From the NCBI RefSeq assembly GCF_008630065.1, contig NZ_VWPL01000001.1, positions 62,001-126,000 of the forward strand: a stretch of DNA of 64,000 nucleotides, in the 5' to 3' direction. The first letter of the stretch is position 1. Each line of letters begins with the position of its first letter. A model generated the notes under the pieces. That model was not told where the DNA came from. It did no database searches and saw nothing but the letters and a program-made list of their open reading frames with translations. The DNA comes from Blastochloris sulfoviridis (GTDB lineage: Bacteria; Pseudomonadota; Alphaproteobacteria; Rhizobiales; Xanthobacteraceae). Positions 26,075 to 34,591 of this stretch are shown here, piece after piece. Made by a program: the position numbers and the translations under genes.

Positions 26075-27280
26075 TCAGGCGATCAACCGCCCCGGCTTGC
26101 CGAATCCCAGCAGATGGATGGTGTGGCGGGCGATCATCGCCTCCTCGTCGGTGGGGATGACGAACACCTTCACCTTCGAATCGGCCGTCGAGATCACCGT
26201 GCGGCTGCGATCGTTGGCGGCGGCGTCGAGCTCGACGCCGAGCCACTGCAGGCCGTCGAGGATGCGGGCGCGCACGCGCGTGGCGTTCTCGCCGATGCCG
26301 GCGGTGAACACCAGCGCATCGACGCCGCCGAGCGCCGCCGCCAGGCTGCCGGTCTCGCGCCGGACGCGATAGATGAAGTGCTCGACGGCGTCCTTCGCCT
26401 GGGGATCGTCGGAGGCCTCCAGCACCCGCAAATCGTGCGACAGGCCGGACATCCCCTTGAGCCCGGAATTGCGGAACAGCAGGTCGGCGACCTCCTTCGT
26501 GCTCATGCCCTTCTGGTCGATCAGATAGAACAGGACGCCGGGGTCGATCTGGCCGCACCGCGTGCCCATCGGCAGGCCGTCGAGCGCGGAGAAGCCGAGC
26601 GTGGTGGCGACCGAGCGGCCGCCCTTGACCGCCGCCATCGAGCAGCCATTGCCCAGGTGGGCGATGATGACGCGGCCCGCCGCCTCCAGCGGCGCGATCT
26701 CGGACAGCCGGCGGCTGACATATTCGTAGGACAGGCCGTGGAAGCCGTAGCGGCGCACGCCCTCCTCATAATAGCTGCGCGGCAACGCGTAGCTCTCGGC
26801 AACGAATGCCTGCGTGCGGTGGAACGCGGTATCGAAGCAGGCCACCTGCGGCGCATCGGGGAAGTGCTCGCGCGCCGCCGCCACGCCGGCCAGATTGTGC
26901 GGCTGGTGCAGCGGCGCCAGCGACGTCAATTTGGCGAGCTCGACGACCAGATCGTCATCGATGAGCACCGGCCTGGTGTGGTCGCGACCGCCGTGCACGA
27001 TGCGGTGGCCGACGCCCTCGACGCGCACGCCCGGCAGTTCCTCGTCGAGCCAGGCGATGATCTCGGCGAGCGCCGAGGCGTGGCTGTCGGGCCCCTGCCC
27101 GGCCGGCCAGACGCGATCGATGAGCGGCTTGCGGGCGCCATCGACCGCCTTGCAGTGGACGCTCGCCCCGAGCCCCTCGATCTGGCCGATCAGCCGGCAT
27201 TGCGGATGGGCTGTTGCCTCGAACACCGAGAACTTGATCGACGACGAGCCGGCATTGATGGTGAGGACGACGCCGGTCAT
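26075..27280 (-). CDS. ackA: acetate kinase
   Basis: 401 aa. ATP + acetate to acetyl phosphate, in either direction. Motifs: N-terminal LTINAGSSSIKFSVF, VGHRIVHGG near 95, FDTAFH near 148, AHLGNGCS near 205 and FTAGIGEN near 325, all ASKHA-fold signatures of the family. Its ATG overlaps the stop of the phosphotransacetylase fusion (ATGA), so the two are translated together and form the Pta-Ack pathway. Propionate as substrate cannot be excluded. Confidence 0.95.
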   Translation of the reverse strand: MTGVVLTINAGSSSIKFSVFEATAHPQCRLIGQIEGLGASVHCKAVDGARKPLIDRVWPAGQGPDSHASALAEIIAWLDEELPGVRVEGVGHRIVHGGRDHTRPVLIDDDLVVELAKLTSLAPLHQPHNLAGVAAAREHFPDAPQVACFDTAFHRTQAFVAESYALPRSYYEEGVRRYGFHGLSYEYVSRRLSEIAPLEAAGRVIIAHLGNGCSMAAVKGGRSVATTLGFSALDGLPMGTRCGQIDPGVLFYLIDQKGMSTKEVADLLFRNSGLKGMSGLSHDLRVLEASDDPQAKDAVEHFIYRVRRETGSLAAALGGVDALVFTAGIGENATRVRARILDGLQWLGVELDAAANDRSRTVISTADSKVKVFVIPTDEEAMIARHTIHLLGFGKPGRLIA

Positions 27281-28692
27281 TCGGCGGCCGCCTTGGTGGC
27301 CAGGAGCGCGTGCGGGCGGCCTTCGCGCCGCCAGTAGTCGTAGAGCAGCGCGAGCGCGCAGCTGGCAAGGCGCGACTTGTCGTTGTCGGCCCGGCTGGTC
27401 ATGATCACCGGCACCCTGGCGCCGACGACGAGGCCGGCGCCCTCGGCGTGGGCCAGGAAGGTCAGCTCCTTGGCCAGCATGTTGGCCGATTCGATATTGG
27501 GGGCGATCAGCACCTGGGCGCGGCCGGCGACCAGCGAGGTGATGCCCTTGGTGCGGGCCGCCTCCATGTCGATGGCGTTGTCCATCGCCAGCGGCCCGTC
27601 GACCACGCCGCCCTTGATCTGGCCGCGCTCGGCCATCTTCGACAGCACCGCCGCGTCGAGCGTCGAGGGCATCGCCGGATTGACGGTCTCGACCGCCGAC
27701 AGGATGCCGACGCGCGGCTTCTCCATGCCCAGCGACAGCGCCACGTCGATGGCGTTCTGGACGATCGACACCTTGGTCTCGAGGTCGGGCGCGATGTTGA
27801 TGGCGGCGTCCGAAATGATCAGCGGGTGGGAGATGCCCGGGCAGTCCATCACGAAGACGTGACTGATGCGGCGGCCGACCCGCAGGCCGCCATCCTTCTT
27901 GACGATGTGCTCCAAGAGCTCGTCCGAATGGATGGCGCCCTTCATCACCGCGCGGGCGCGGCCCTCGTGCACCATGGCGACGCCGCGGGCCGCCGCCTCG
28001 TGCTCATCCTCGATATCGACGATCTCCAGGCGCGAGATGTCGGCGCCGAGCTGGCGGGCGCAGTCGACAATGCGCGCCTTCGCGCCGATCAGGATCGGCA
28101 CGCACAGCCCGGCTTCAAAGCCCAGGATGGCGCCGCCGAGCGAGTTCTTGTCTTCCGGCGCCACCACGGCGGTGGGCAACGGTTCGAGATCGCGGCACAT
28201 GGCGATCATGCGGTCGAACTGCTGGTGGCGCTCGACCAGAAGCTCGGGAATCTCGTGCGGCGGAAAGGTCAGCTTGACCATCGGCGCGTCGACCTCGGCG
28301 ACGCCGTCGGCCACCAGCGTGCCGTCGGCGAGCGAGACGCTGGTGTCGAGCACCACGCACGGCTTGGCGCGCTTTTCCTTCACCCGCACCTTGATCGTCA
28401 GCTCGTCGCCGACATGGACGCGCGACAGGAAGCGGAACGTCTGGCCGCGATAGAGCGTGCCGGGGCCGGGCAGCATATTGCCGAGCACCGCCGACACCAG
28501 CGCGCCCACCCACATCGAGGGCGCGACGGCATCATCGCGCCCGTCATGATCCTCGTCGCGGCCCGGCAGGTGCATCGGGTTCAGATTGCCGGACGCATGC
28601 GCGAACACGTAGAGGTCGTTGGCGGCACAAACGCGTCTGGTCGATGCTTCGTCGCCGACCGCAAGCTCGTCCCAGGTCCGGTTTGCGTTCAT
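27277..28692 (-). CDS. MaoC-domain / phosphate acetyltransferase fusion protein
   Basis: 471 aa from the ATG at 28692 (a TTG four codons upstream is less likely). Residues 1 to about 145 are a MaoC hot-dog hydratase domain (FAHASGNLNPMHLP, GQTFRFLSRVHVGDEL). Residues about 165-465 are a phosphate acetyl/butyryltransferase domain (LIGAKARI, MKGAIHSDELL, ISDAAINIAPDL). Such fusions are known in proteobacteria and are paired with acetate kinase, as here. The hydratase part may accept crotonyl- or hydroxybutyryl-CoA, which would link PHB/butyrate intermediates to acyl phosphate. Confidence 0.93.
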   Translation of the reverse strand: MNANRTWDELAVGDEASTRRVCAANDLYVFAHASGNLNPMHLPGRDEDHDGRDDAVAPSMWVGALVSAVLGNMLPGPGTLYRGQTFRFLSRVHVGDELTIKVRVKEKRAKPCVVLDTSVSLADGTLVADGVAEVDAPMVKLTFPPHEIPELLVERHQQFDRMIAMCRDLEPLPTAVVAPEDKNSLGGAILGFEAGLCVPILIGAKARIVDCARQLGADISRLEIVDIEDEHEAAARGVAMVHEGRARAVMKGAIHSDELLEHIVKKDGGLRVGRRISHVFVMDCPGISHPLIISDAAINIAPDLETKVSIVQNAIDVALSLGMEKPRVGILSAVETVNPAMPSTLDAAVLSKMAERGQIKGGVVDGPLAMDNAIDMEAARTKGITSLVAGRAQVLIAPNIESANMLAKELTFLAHAEGAGLVVGARVPVIMTSRADNDKSRLASCALALLYDYWRREGRPHALLATKAAAE

Positions 28693-29794
28693 TGCGATCT
28701 TCAAGCGACACCCCTTTGGATTCTGGCCGCAGCCGGTCTGGCCAAGGCACGGTCATTCGTCTTCGTCGTCGGCGCCTGCCGGGCGCACGTCCCAGCATCC
28801 GGTCCGGCGCCGGCCGCAGCCAGCCCCGTTCGGAGGCCGCTCCGGAACGCCGCAGCCCCGGCCCGCGTTCGGGCCTTCGCACCTGCACGGTCGCGGCGCC
28901 CCGCTTCTCTTCACACGCAACTGTCCTAAGCAAAACGATTAAATTACCGATGACGGGTCTGCATGGCATATATGCGCAGTATGCCCATGTTGCGGCGCGG
29001 CATGAACTTGATCCGCCGATTCGGGCCGGCTTGCCGGCGGCGACGGCAGCCGCGCCCGATTGCGCCAGCGGAGGCCGGCGCGTGTCTGGCGGATCCGTCT
29101 TGGCTGCGGGATCCGTCTTGGCTGCGGGATCCGTCTTGGCTGCGGGATCCGTCTTGGCTGCGGGATCCGTCTTGGCTGCGGGATCCGTCTTGGCTGGCGG
29201 AGACGGCGGCCGGGACCGACAGGGGCGATTGGGGACGGATGGCCCCGGCGATCCCACAACCGGCGACTCCATGACGTCTCGTCGAGAACGGGAATTTCAG
29301 CGATTCACCGGCACCGCCGCGTGCTTTTGAGCGGATGTCCGTTCGAATGCCGAGCCCCCGATCTCCCTTTGCGTCAGGCCACGTCCGCTTCGGAATGCGT
29401 CAGCCGGACAATGGGGCGCCGAGATGCCGGACACGGACCGGGAATACAACTTAAGGTACTTACTTGTTGGAATTTTCTGAATTTTAAATGGTATTCACTC
29501 TATTAAAGGTTGTCAACTGATGATCTATTATTTTGGCGCAATTGTCTTGATTGATTTCAAATTTTATGCCTTCCCCCGCCGCCCCGCCTATCCATGCAGG
29601 ACAATATTGGTAATATAAAAAGCAATCAATGATCTAGTTTGCGCGTGGCGTAGCTTTCCGGTTGTAGGAATAGCAGTACTGCCTGGGATTGCTAGCTAGA
29701 GCGGGGCGGTCCGTTTATGATGACGCAGTGTCGAAGCGTCGCGCCATTGCGTCGAGATGTCCCCACAACGTCGCATCCGGACATGAGGGCGTTT
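28693..29794. other. 1.1-kb non-coding region: GC-rich repeat part and AT-rich patch
   Basis: No convincing gene. It contains the six-unit tandem repeat at 29091-29198 and an AT-rich stretch at about 29440-29640 (counting one line, 29461-29520, gives 17 G/C of 60), very unlike the surrounding DNA. Open frames through the tandem repeat exist in several frames on both strands but have no ribosome site, homology or composition supporting them. Confidence 0.7.
29091..29198. repeat. 18-bp tandem repeat, six units
   Basis: Unit ggatccgtcttggctgcg, repeated without change at 29091, 29109, 29127, 29145 and 29163, with a sixth copy at 29181 altered in its last bases. Each unit contains GGATCC. The near-perfect identity suggests recent slippage, and so variable copy number between strains. 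Confidence 0.97.
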
Positions 29795-30055
29795 ATGTTT
29801 AAGGAAAAGCACGTGATCGAGCCCGAAAAACCGCCGTCGAGCCTCGTGGTTCTTGAGGCGGTTCTCCTGATGATGATCTCCAAGTCGATGGTCGATCCGG
29901 AAGACATCGCCGATGCTCTGGAAGATGCCGCGGACGCACTCGCTTTCGACGATCAGACCGCCGACGCGAATCACGTCTATCGCACCGCCAAGTCGATCCG
30001 CGCCGCCGGCCGGAAGGAGACCAAGCTCAACCGCTTGGCCATCGTCTCTCCCTGA
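29795..30055 (+). CDS. small acidic protein, function unknown
   Basis: 86 aa from the ATG at 29795 (gaggg six bases upstream); an earlier start at 29717 is possible. Mainly helical and acidic in the middle (DPEDIADALEDAADALAFDD), with Met-rich VLLMMISKSMV and a basic C-terminal part (AAGRKETKLNRLA). No Cys, no signal peptide. Lies next to the AT-rich patch and before the phn operon. I do not recognise the family. Confidence 0.6.
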   Translation: MFKEKHVIEPEKPPSSLVVLEAVLLMMISKSMVDPEDIADALEDAADALAFDDQTADANHVYRTAKSIRAAGRKETKLNRLAIVSP

Positions 30056-30146
30056 AGCAGTTCCCGGCTCAGCCGGCCCTGCCTGACGAATATTGTTTTC
30101 GCCAATAGTCCGACCAGTCCAGTCTTGTCCTTCGCGACCACTGGAT

Positions 30147-30782
30147 TTACGCGCGGTCCGCAACGCCGTCGCAATCCCGGTCCGCCTCGCGGCCGTCCAG
30201 CAGTGCCGTCAGGAATGCGACGAGCTGTTCTGCTGCCGCCTCGCGCAGGCCGCCATTGACGATCTCGATGTCCTGCGGCCCCAGGCCGACCTGCACCGCC
30301 ACCCGCTCGGTGCGGCTTGCGCCCTCCTCCATCGCCTCCGACGCGCGGTGGCGGGCGGCGCGGCGAGCTGCCAGCACCTCGGGCGGCGCGGTGACATGGA
30401 CCAGCCGCGCGTTCTCGTAGCGGGCGCGGGCCAGCATCGTCACGTCGCGCGAGATATTGGCCACCACCACGCGTCCGGCGCGGATATCGCCGTCGATCTC
30501 CGCCGGCAGGCCATAGTCGTGGCCGTGGGCATGCCAGGACAGCGCGAACGCACCCAGCGCCGCGGCGCGCACGAACGCCTCCGGCGTCATCGACGAATGG
30601 TCCTCGGACCCGTCGCTCGGCCGGGTGACGACGCGCCGCACGAACACCACGCCGGTCCGGCCGGCCAGCGCCACCTGCGCCAGATTGATCAGGGTGTCCT
30701 TGCCCGCCCCGCTCGGCCCCATCACGCCGACGAAGATTCCCGGCCCGAGCCGACCCGGCCGCGATGCCTCCCGCCCAACCAT
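30147..30782 (-). CDS. phnN: ribose 1,5-bisphosphate phosphokinase PhnN
   Basis: 211 aa from the ATG at 30782. A GTG two codons earlier overlaps the phnM stop and is an alternative. P-loop GPSGAGKDT near residue 21, then VVTRP and SWHAHGHDYGLP as in guanylate-kinase-like PhnN. It turns ribose 1,5-bisphosphate into PRPP, the last step of C-P lyase catabolism. The C-terminal RDCDGVADRA extends slightly past the usual end. Last gene of the phnG-N operon. Confidence 0.93.
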   Translation of the reverse strand: MVGREASRPGRLGPGIFVGVMGPSGAGKDTLINLAQVALAGRTGVVFVRRVVTRPSDGSEDHSSMTPEAFVRAAALGAFALSWHAHGHDYGLPAEIDGDIRAGRVVVANISRDVTMLARARYENARLVHVTAPPEVLAARRAARHRASEAMEEGASRTERVAVQVGLGPQDIEIVNGGLREAAAEQLVAFLTALLDGREADRDCDGVADRA

Positions 30783-30784
30783 GG

Positions 30785-31933
30785 TCACAGCACCCGCCTG
30801 CCGTCGCGCCACACTTTCCGCACCACCGGCACGCCGAGCCGGACATCGACCTGAACGAGGTCGGCCCGCTTGCCGGGTGCGATCTCGCCGCGATCGTCAA
30901 GCCCCACGGCTTCGGCCGGCGTCCCGGTGACGGTGCGCACCGCCGCCGCAAGGTCGATACCCGGCACCGCCTCCGGCAATTGCAGCGCCGCCATCAGCAG
31001 GCTTGAGGGCACGTAGTCGGACGACAGGATGTCGAGCACGCCCTGCGCCGCCAGGTCGACGGCGGCGACATTGCCGGAGTGCGAGCCGCCGCGCACCACG
31101 TTCGGCGCGCCCATCATCACCTTGACGCCGGCCTGGTGCAGCGCCGCCGCCGCCTCGACCGTGGTCGGAAACTCGGCGATGGCGACGCCGTCGCGCGCGG
31201 CCTCGGCGACGTGCTCGGCCGTGGTGTCGTCGTGGCTCGCCAACGTCACGCCGTGGGCCTGGGCCAGCGCCACCAGCCGCTCGCGATTGACGAGGGCGTA
31301 GCGCTCCGACTGCGCCTTGCGGTGGGCGAACAACCGGTCGAGCTCGGCATCGGTCATGCCGCCGGCCTTGCCGCGGTAATAGGTGCGCAGCTTGTCCTCG
31401 TCGCGGAACTGGCGCTGGCCGGGCGAATGGTCCATCAGCGATACCAGCCGCACGTCCGGGCGCGGCATCAGCAGGGCCGCGTCCTCCACCACCGAGCCGG
31501 TCGGCACCTCGCAGCGCAGATGCAGGAAGTGGTGGGCGCGCAGCATGTCGGCGTCGCGGGCCTGGGCGATGGTGTCGGCGAGCAGCTCGGCGTGGCCGTC
31601 GGCGTCTCCGCCAAGGCTTTCCTCGCGCCACACGCGCAGCGAGTCGAGCACGGTGGTGATACCGCAGGCGGCAAGCTGCGCATCATAGGCCACCACCGCG
31701 GCGAGCGCGTTCCACGTCACCTTCGGCCGCGGCAGGAAATGCGCTTCGAGATGATCGGTGTGCAGCTCGATAAGGCCCGGCAGCAGCAGGCTGCCGCCGA
31801 GATCGCGCCCGCGCTCGGGCGGCGTGTCCTCGCCGATCTCCGCAATGCGCCCGGCCGAGACCGCGACCCAGCCGCGATCGAGCACCCGATCGGCGAGCAC
31901 CACGTTCGCATTTGAAAGAACAAACGAGTCCAT
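30785..31933 (-). CDS. phnM: alpha-D-ribose 1-methylphosphonate 5-triphosphate diphosphatase PhnM
   Basis: 382 aa amidohydrolase-fold enzyme. Metal-binding motif ELHTDHLEAHFLPRP near 58-72, LASHDDTTAEHV near 245, and a C-terminal metal-dependent hydrolase end (IAPGKRADLV). It removes diphosphate from the PhnI/G/H/L product, giving the substrate of PhnJ. Lies 8 bp after phnL and leads directly into phnN. Confidence 0.95.
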   Translation of the reverse strand: MDSFVLSNANVVLADRVLDRGWVAVSAGRIAEIGEDTPPERGRDLGGSLLLPGLIELHTDHLEAHFLPRPKVTWNALAAVVAYDAQLAACGITTVLDSLRVWREESLGGDADGHAELLADTIAQARDADMLRAHHFLHLRCEVPTGSVVEDAALLMPRPDVRLVSLMDHSPGQRQFRDEDKLRTYYRGKAGGMTDAELDRLFAHRKAQSERYALVNRERLVALAQAHGVTLASHDDTTAEHVAEAARDGVAIAEFPTTVEAAAALHQAGVKVMMGAPNVVRGGSHSGNVAAVDLAAQGVLDILSSDYVPSSLLMAALQLPEAVPGIDLAAAVRTVTGTPAEAVGLDDRGEIAPGKRADLVQVDVRLGVPVVRKVWRDGRRVL

Positions 31934-31941
31934 GGTCCCCC

Positions 31942-32634
31942 TCAGGCAGCAGCAAAGGCGCGGACGTCGAGCGTGCGATCCGCAACCGCGTCGCGCACCT
32001 CGTCGTCGTGGAAGATGCCGACCAGCGCCGTGCCGGCGGCCCGCTTGTCGCGGATCAGCCCGATGACGGCGTCGCGGTTGGCGCCGTCGAGCGATGCGGT
32101 CGGCTCGTCGAGCAGCAGCAGCCGCGTGTCGGCGATGAAGCCGCGGGCGATGTTGACGCGCTGCTGCTCGCCGCCCGAGAAGGTGGCCGGCGGCAGGTGC
32201 CACAGGCGTTCGGGCAGATTGAGGCGCTTCAGCATGGCGCTCGCGCGGGCGTTGGCCTCCGTCGTGTCGATGCCGCGCGCCCTGAGCGGCTCGGCGACGA
32301 TGTCGAGCGCGGCGACGCGCGGGATCACCCGCAGGAACTGCGACACATAGCCCAGCGTGGTCGCGCGCAACGCCAGAATCTCGCGCGGGCTGGCGCTCGC
32401 GACATCGATCACCGCCGCGCCGTCGTCGATCAGGATGCGGCCGGCGTCGGTGCGGTAGTTGCCATAGATCATCTTGAGGATGGAACTCTTGCCGGCGCCG
32501 GATGGCCCACCCAGCGCCACGCACTCGCCGGCCGCCACCTCGAACGACACGCCCGCCACCACCGGCAGCGTGAGGCCGCCACGCAGGTGCAGCGTGAAGC
32601 TCTTGGCGATGTCCTGAACGTCGAGAACCGTCAT
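31942..32634 (-). CDS. phnL: C-P lyase system ATP-binding protein PhnL
   Basis: 230 aa ABC-type ATPase. Walker A GGPSGAGKSS near 43, signature FSGGEQQRVNIARG, Walker B LLLLDEPTASLD. PhnL is needed with PhnGHI to form the ribose-triphosphonate intermediate; it is not a transporter component. A repeat element separates it from phnK, the only non-overlapping junction of the operon besides the short gaps to phnM and phnN. Confidence 0.94.
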   Translation of the reverse strand: MTVLDVQDIAKSFTLHLRGGLTLPVVAGVSFEVAAGECVALGGPSGAGKSSILKMIYGNYRTDAGRILIDDGAAVIDVASASPREILALRATTLGYVSQFLRVIPRVAALDIVAEPLRARGIDTTEANARASAMLKRLNLPERLWHLPPATFSGGEQQRVNIARGFIADTRLLLLDEPTASLDGANRDAVIGLIRDKRAAGTALVGIFHDDEVRDAVADRTLDVRAFAAA

Positions 32635-32657
32635 CGCGTCCTCATGATCTCTTCCTT

Positions 32658-32840
32658 CCCTCTCCCACCCGGGCCGCGCTTGCGCGCGCCCGGGCGCAGG
32701 CTCTTGCGGGAGAGGGTGGCGAGACCGAATGCAAATGAGGTCGAGCCGGGTGAGGGGTATTTTGTGTGAAAAGATACAGCCCCCTCACCCGCCTCGCGAT
32801 CTTTCGATCGCTCGGCACCCTCTCCCACAAGGGGAGAGGG
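32658..32840. repeat. family B palindromic repeat, copy 2, between phnK and phnL
   Basis: Starts ccctctcccacccg, runs through cttgcgggagagggtggcg, a tgaggggtatt / cccctcacccgcc pair and ends cacaaggggagaggg. In an mRNA it would fold into a long hairpin within the phn transcript. Confidence 0.88.
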
Positions 32841-32913
32841 AAGAAGCGGCATAGCCGCCACACGCTTCCGAAAGAACGGATCAACTGAAGCGCTCATTGC
32901 TGGGCCACCGCAT

Positions 32914-33690
32914 TCATGACTGCAGCACCGACGACACCAGGAGCTGGGTATAGGCGGCCTGCGGATCGTCCAGCACCTGGTCGGTCAGCCCCTCCTCGAT
33001 CACGCAGCCCTCCTTCATCACCATGATGCGGTGGGAGAGCAGGCGCGCCACCGCGAGGTCGTGGGTGACGATCACCACGGCGAGGCCGAGATCGGCCACC
33101 AGCGAGCGGATGAGATCGAGCAGGCGCGCCTGTACCGACACGTCGAGCCCGCCGGTCGGCTCGTCCATGAAGACGAGGCGCGGCGCGGTGACGAGATTGC
33201 GGGCGATCTGCAGCCGCTGGCGCATGCCGCCCGAAAAGCTCTTCGGCGAGTCGTCGATGCGGTCGGCGGCGATCTCCACCCGCCCCAGCCAGTCGGCGGC
33301 GGCGCCGCGGATATTGCCGTAGTGGCGCCAGCCCACCGCCATCAGCCGCTCGCCGACATTGGCGCCGGCGGAGACCGCCATGCGCAGCCCCGCCTCCGGC
33401 GACTGGCGCACGAAGCCCCAATCGGTGCGCAGCAGCAGGCGCCGCTCGGGCTCGCTGAGTTCGGCGAGGTCGCGCAGGCTGCCGTCGCGCATCGAATAGC
33501 GCACGTGCCCCGCGCTCGGCGCAAGCTCGGTCGACAGCAGGCCGAGCAGCGTCGACTTGCCGGAGCCGGATTCGCCCACCACCGCCAGCACCTCGCCGGC
33601 ATGCAGCGTGAACGACACGTCGCGGCAGCCGAGCCGCGCGCCGTAGAATTTCGTCAAGCCCTCGGCGATGAGCAGCGGTTCCTCACACAT
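32914..33690 (-). CDS. phnK: C-P lyase system ATP-binding protein PhnK
   Basis: 258 aa. Walker A VGESGSGKST near 40, signature FSGGMRQRLQIARNL, Walker B FMDEPTGGLDVS. PhnK binds the PhnGHIJ core complex and is required for C-P bond cleavage in vivo. The ATG at 33690 has ggggaggg upstream and overlaps the end of phnJ by 8 bp. Confidence 0.95.
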   Translation of the reverse strand: MCEEPLLIAEGLTKFYGARLGCRDVSFTLHAGEVLAVVGESGSGKSTLLGLLSTELAPSAGHVRYSMRDGSLRDLAELSEPERRLLLRTDWGFVRQSPEAGLRMAVSAGANVGERLMAVGWRHYGNIRGAAADWLGRVEIAADRIDDSPKSFSGGMRQRLQIARNLVTAPRLVFMDEPTGGLDVSVQARLLDLIRSLVADLGLAVVIVTHDLAVARLLSHRIMVMKEGCVIEEGLTDQVLDDPQAAYTQLLVSSVLQS

Positions 33691-34591
33691 CCGCGCCCTC
33701 CCCGCTTTCGATCGGATTGCCGGCGAGACGGCCGCGATGGCCCGCCGCCTGCCGGCCGTTGCAGAAGTCGGTGTCCGAGCACACGAACATGCGCCCGCCG
33801 CGATCGTCCAGGATCACCTCGTCGAGGAACACGCCGGTCGCACCGCACAGCGCGCAGGGCTCGGTGAAGCGCTGCGGCGCGAACGGATGATCCTCGAAAT
33901 CGAGGCTGACGACGCGCGTGTGCGGCGGCACCGCATAGATGCGCTTCTCGCGGCCGGCGCCGAACAACTGCAGCGCCGGGCAGTCGTCGAGCTTGGGATT
34001 GTCGAACTTGGGGATCGGCGACGGATCCATCACGTAGCGGCCGTCCACCGTTACCGGATAGGCGTAGGTGGTGGCGATCTCGCCGAAATGGGCGATATCC
34101 TCGTAGAGCTTGACGTGCATGGTGCCGTAGTCGGCCAAGGCGTGCAGCTTCCTCGTCTCGGTCTCGCGCGGCTCCAGGAAGCGCAGGGGTTCGGGGATCG
34201 GCACCTGATAGACCAGGATCTGATCCGCGTTGAGCGGCGTCTCCGGCACGCGGTGGCGGGTCTGGATGATCGTCGCCTCGACCGTGCGGGTGGTGGTGGC
34301 GACATTCGCGACGCGGGTGAAGAAGCCGCGGATGGCGACGGCGTTGGTGGTGTCGTCGGCGCCCTGGTCGATCACCTTCAGCACGTCGTCCGGGCCGATG
34401 ATGGCGGCGGTGACCTGCACGCCGCCGGTGCCCCAGCCGCGCGGCATCGGCATCTCGCGGCTGGCGAACGGCACCTGATAGCCGGGAATGGCGATGGCCT
34501 TGAGAATGGCGCGGCGGATCGCGCGCTTGGTCTGCTCGTCGAGATAGGCGAAATTGTAGGCGGTGCGCTCGGTCGCGATCGCTTCGCTCAT
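33683..34591 (-). CDS. phnJ: C-P lyase catalytic subunit PhnJ
   Basis: 302 aa radical SAM enzyme that cleaves the C-P bond to release alkane and ribose cyclic phosphate. The unusual cluster motif Cx2Cx21Cx5C is complete at C246, C249, C271 and C277. The glycine-rich GTGGVQVTAAIIGP near 55 holds the presumed glycyl radical site. Its ATG overlaps the phnI stop (ATGA). All residues known to matter are present, so the system should be functional. Confidence 0.97.
   Translation of the reverse strand: MSEAIATERTAYNFAYLDEQTKRAIRRAILKAIAIPGYQVPFASREMPMPRGWGTGGVQVTAAIIGPDDVLKVIDQGADDTTNAVAIRGFFTRVANVATTTRTVEATIIQTRHRVPETPLNADQILVYQVPIPEPLRFLEPRETETRKLHALADYGTMHVKLYEDIAHFGEIATTYAYPVTVDGRYVMDPSPIPKFDNPKLDDCPALQLFGAGREKRIYAVPPHTRVVSLDFEDHPFAPQRFTEPCALCGATGVFLDEVILDDRGGRMFVCSDTDFCNGRQAAGHRGRLAGNPIESGEGADV

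Noticed and set aside
29091-29198. CRISPR array
   Set aside because: The units are contiguous 18-mers with no unique spacers, and no cas gene is present.
28544-29272. 242-residue minus-strand frame with repeated AAKTDP
   Set aside because: The repeat is an 18-bp array open in several frames on both strands. The rest is Arg-rich shadow of the MaoC-Pta gene, and no ribosome site or homology is seen.
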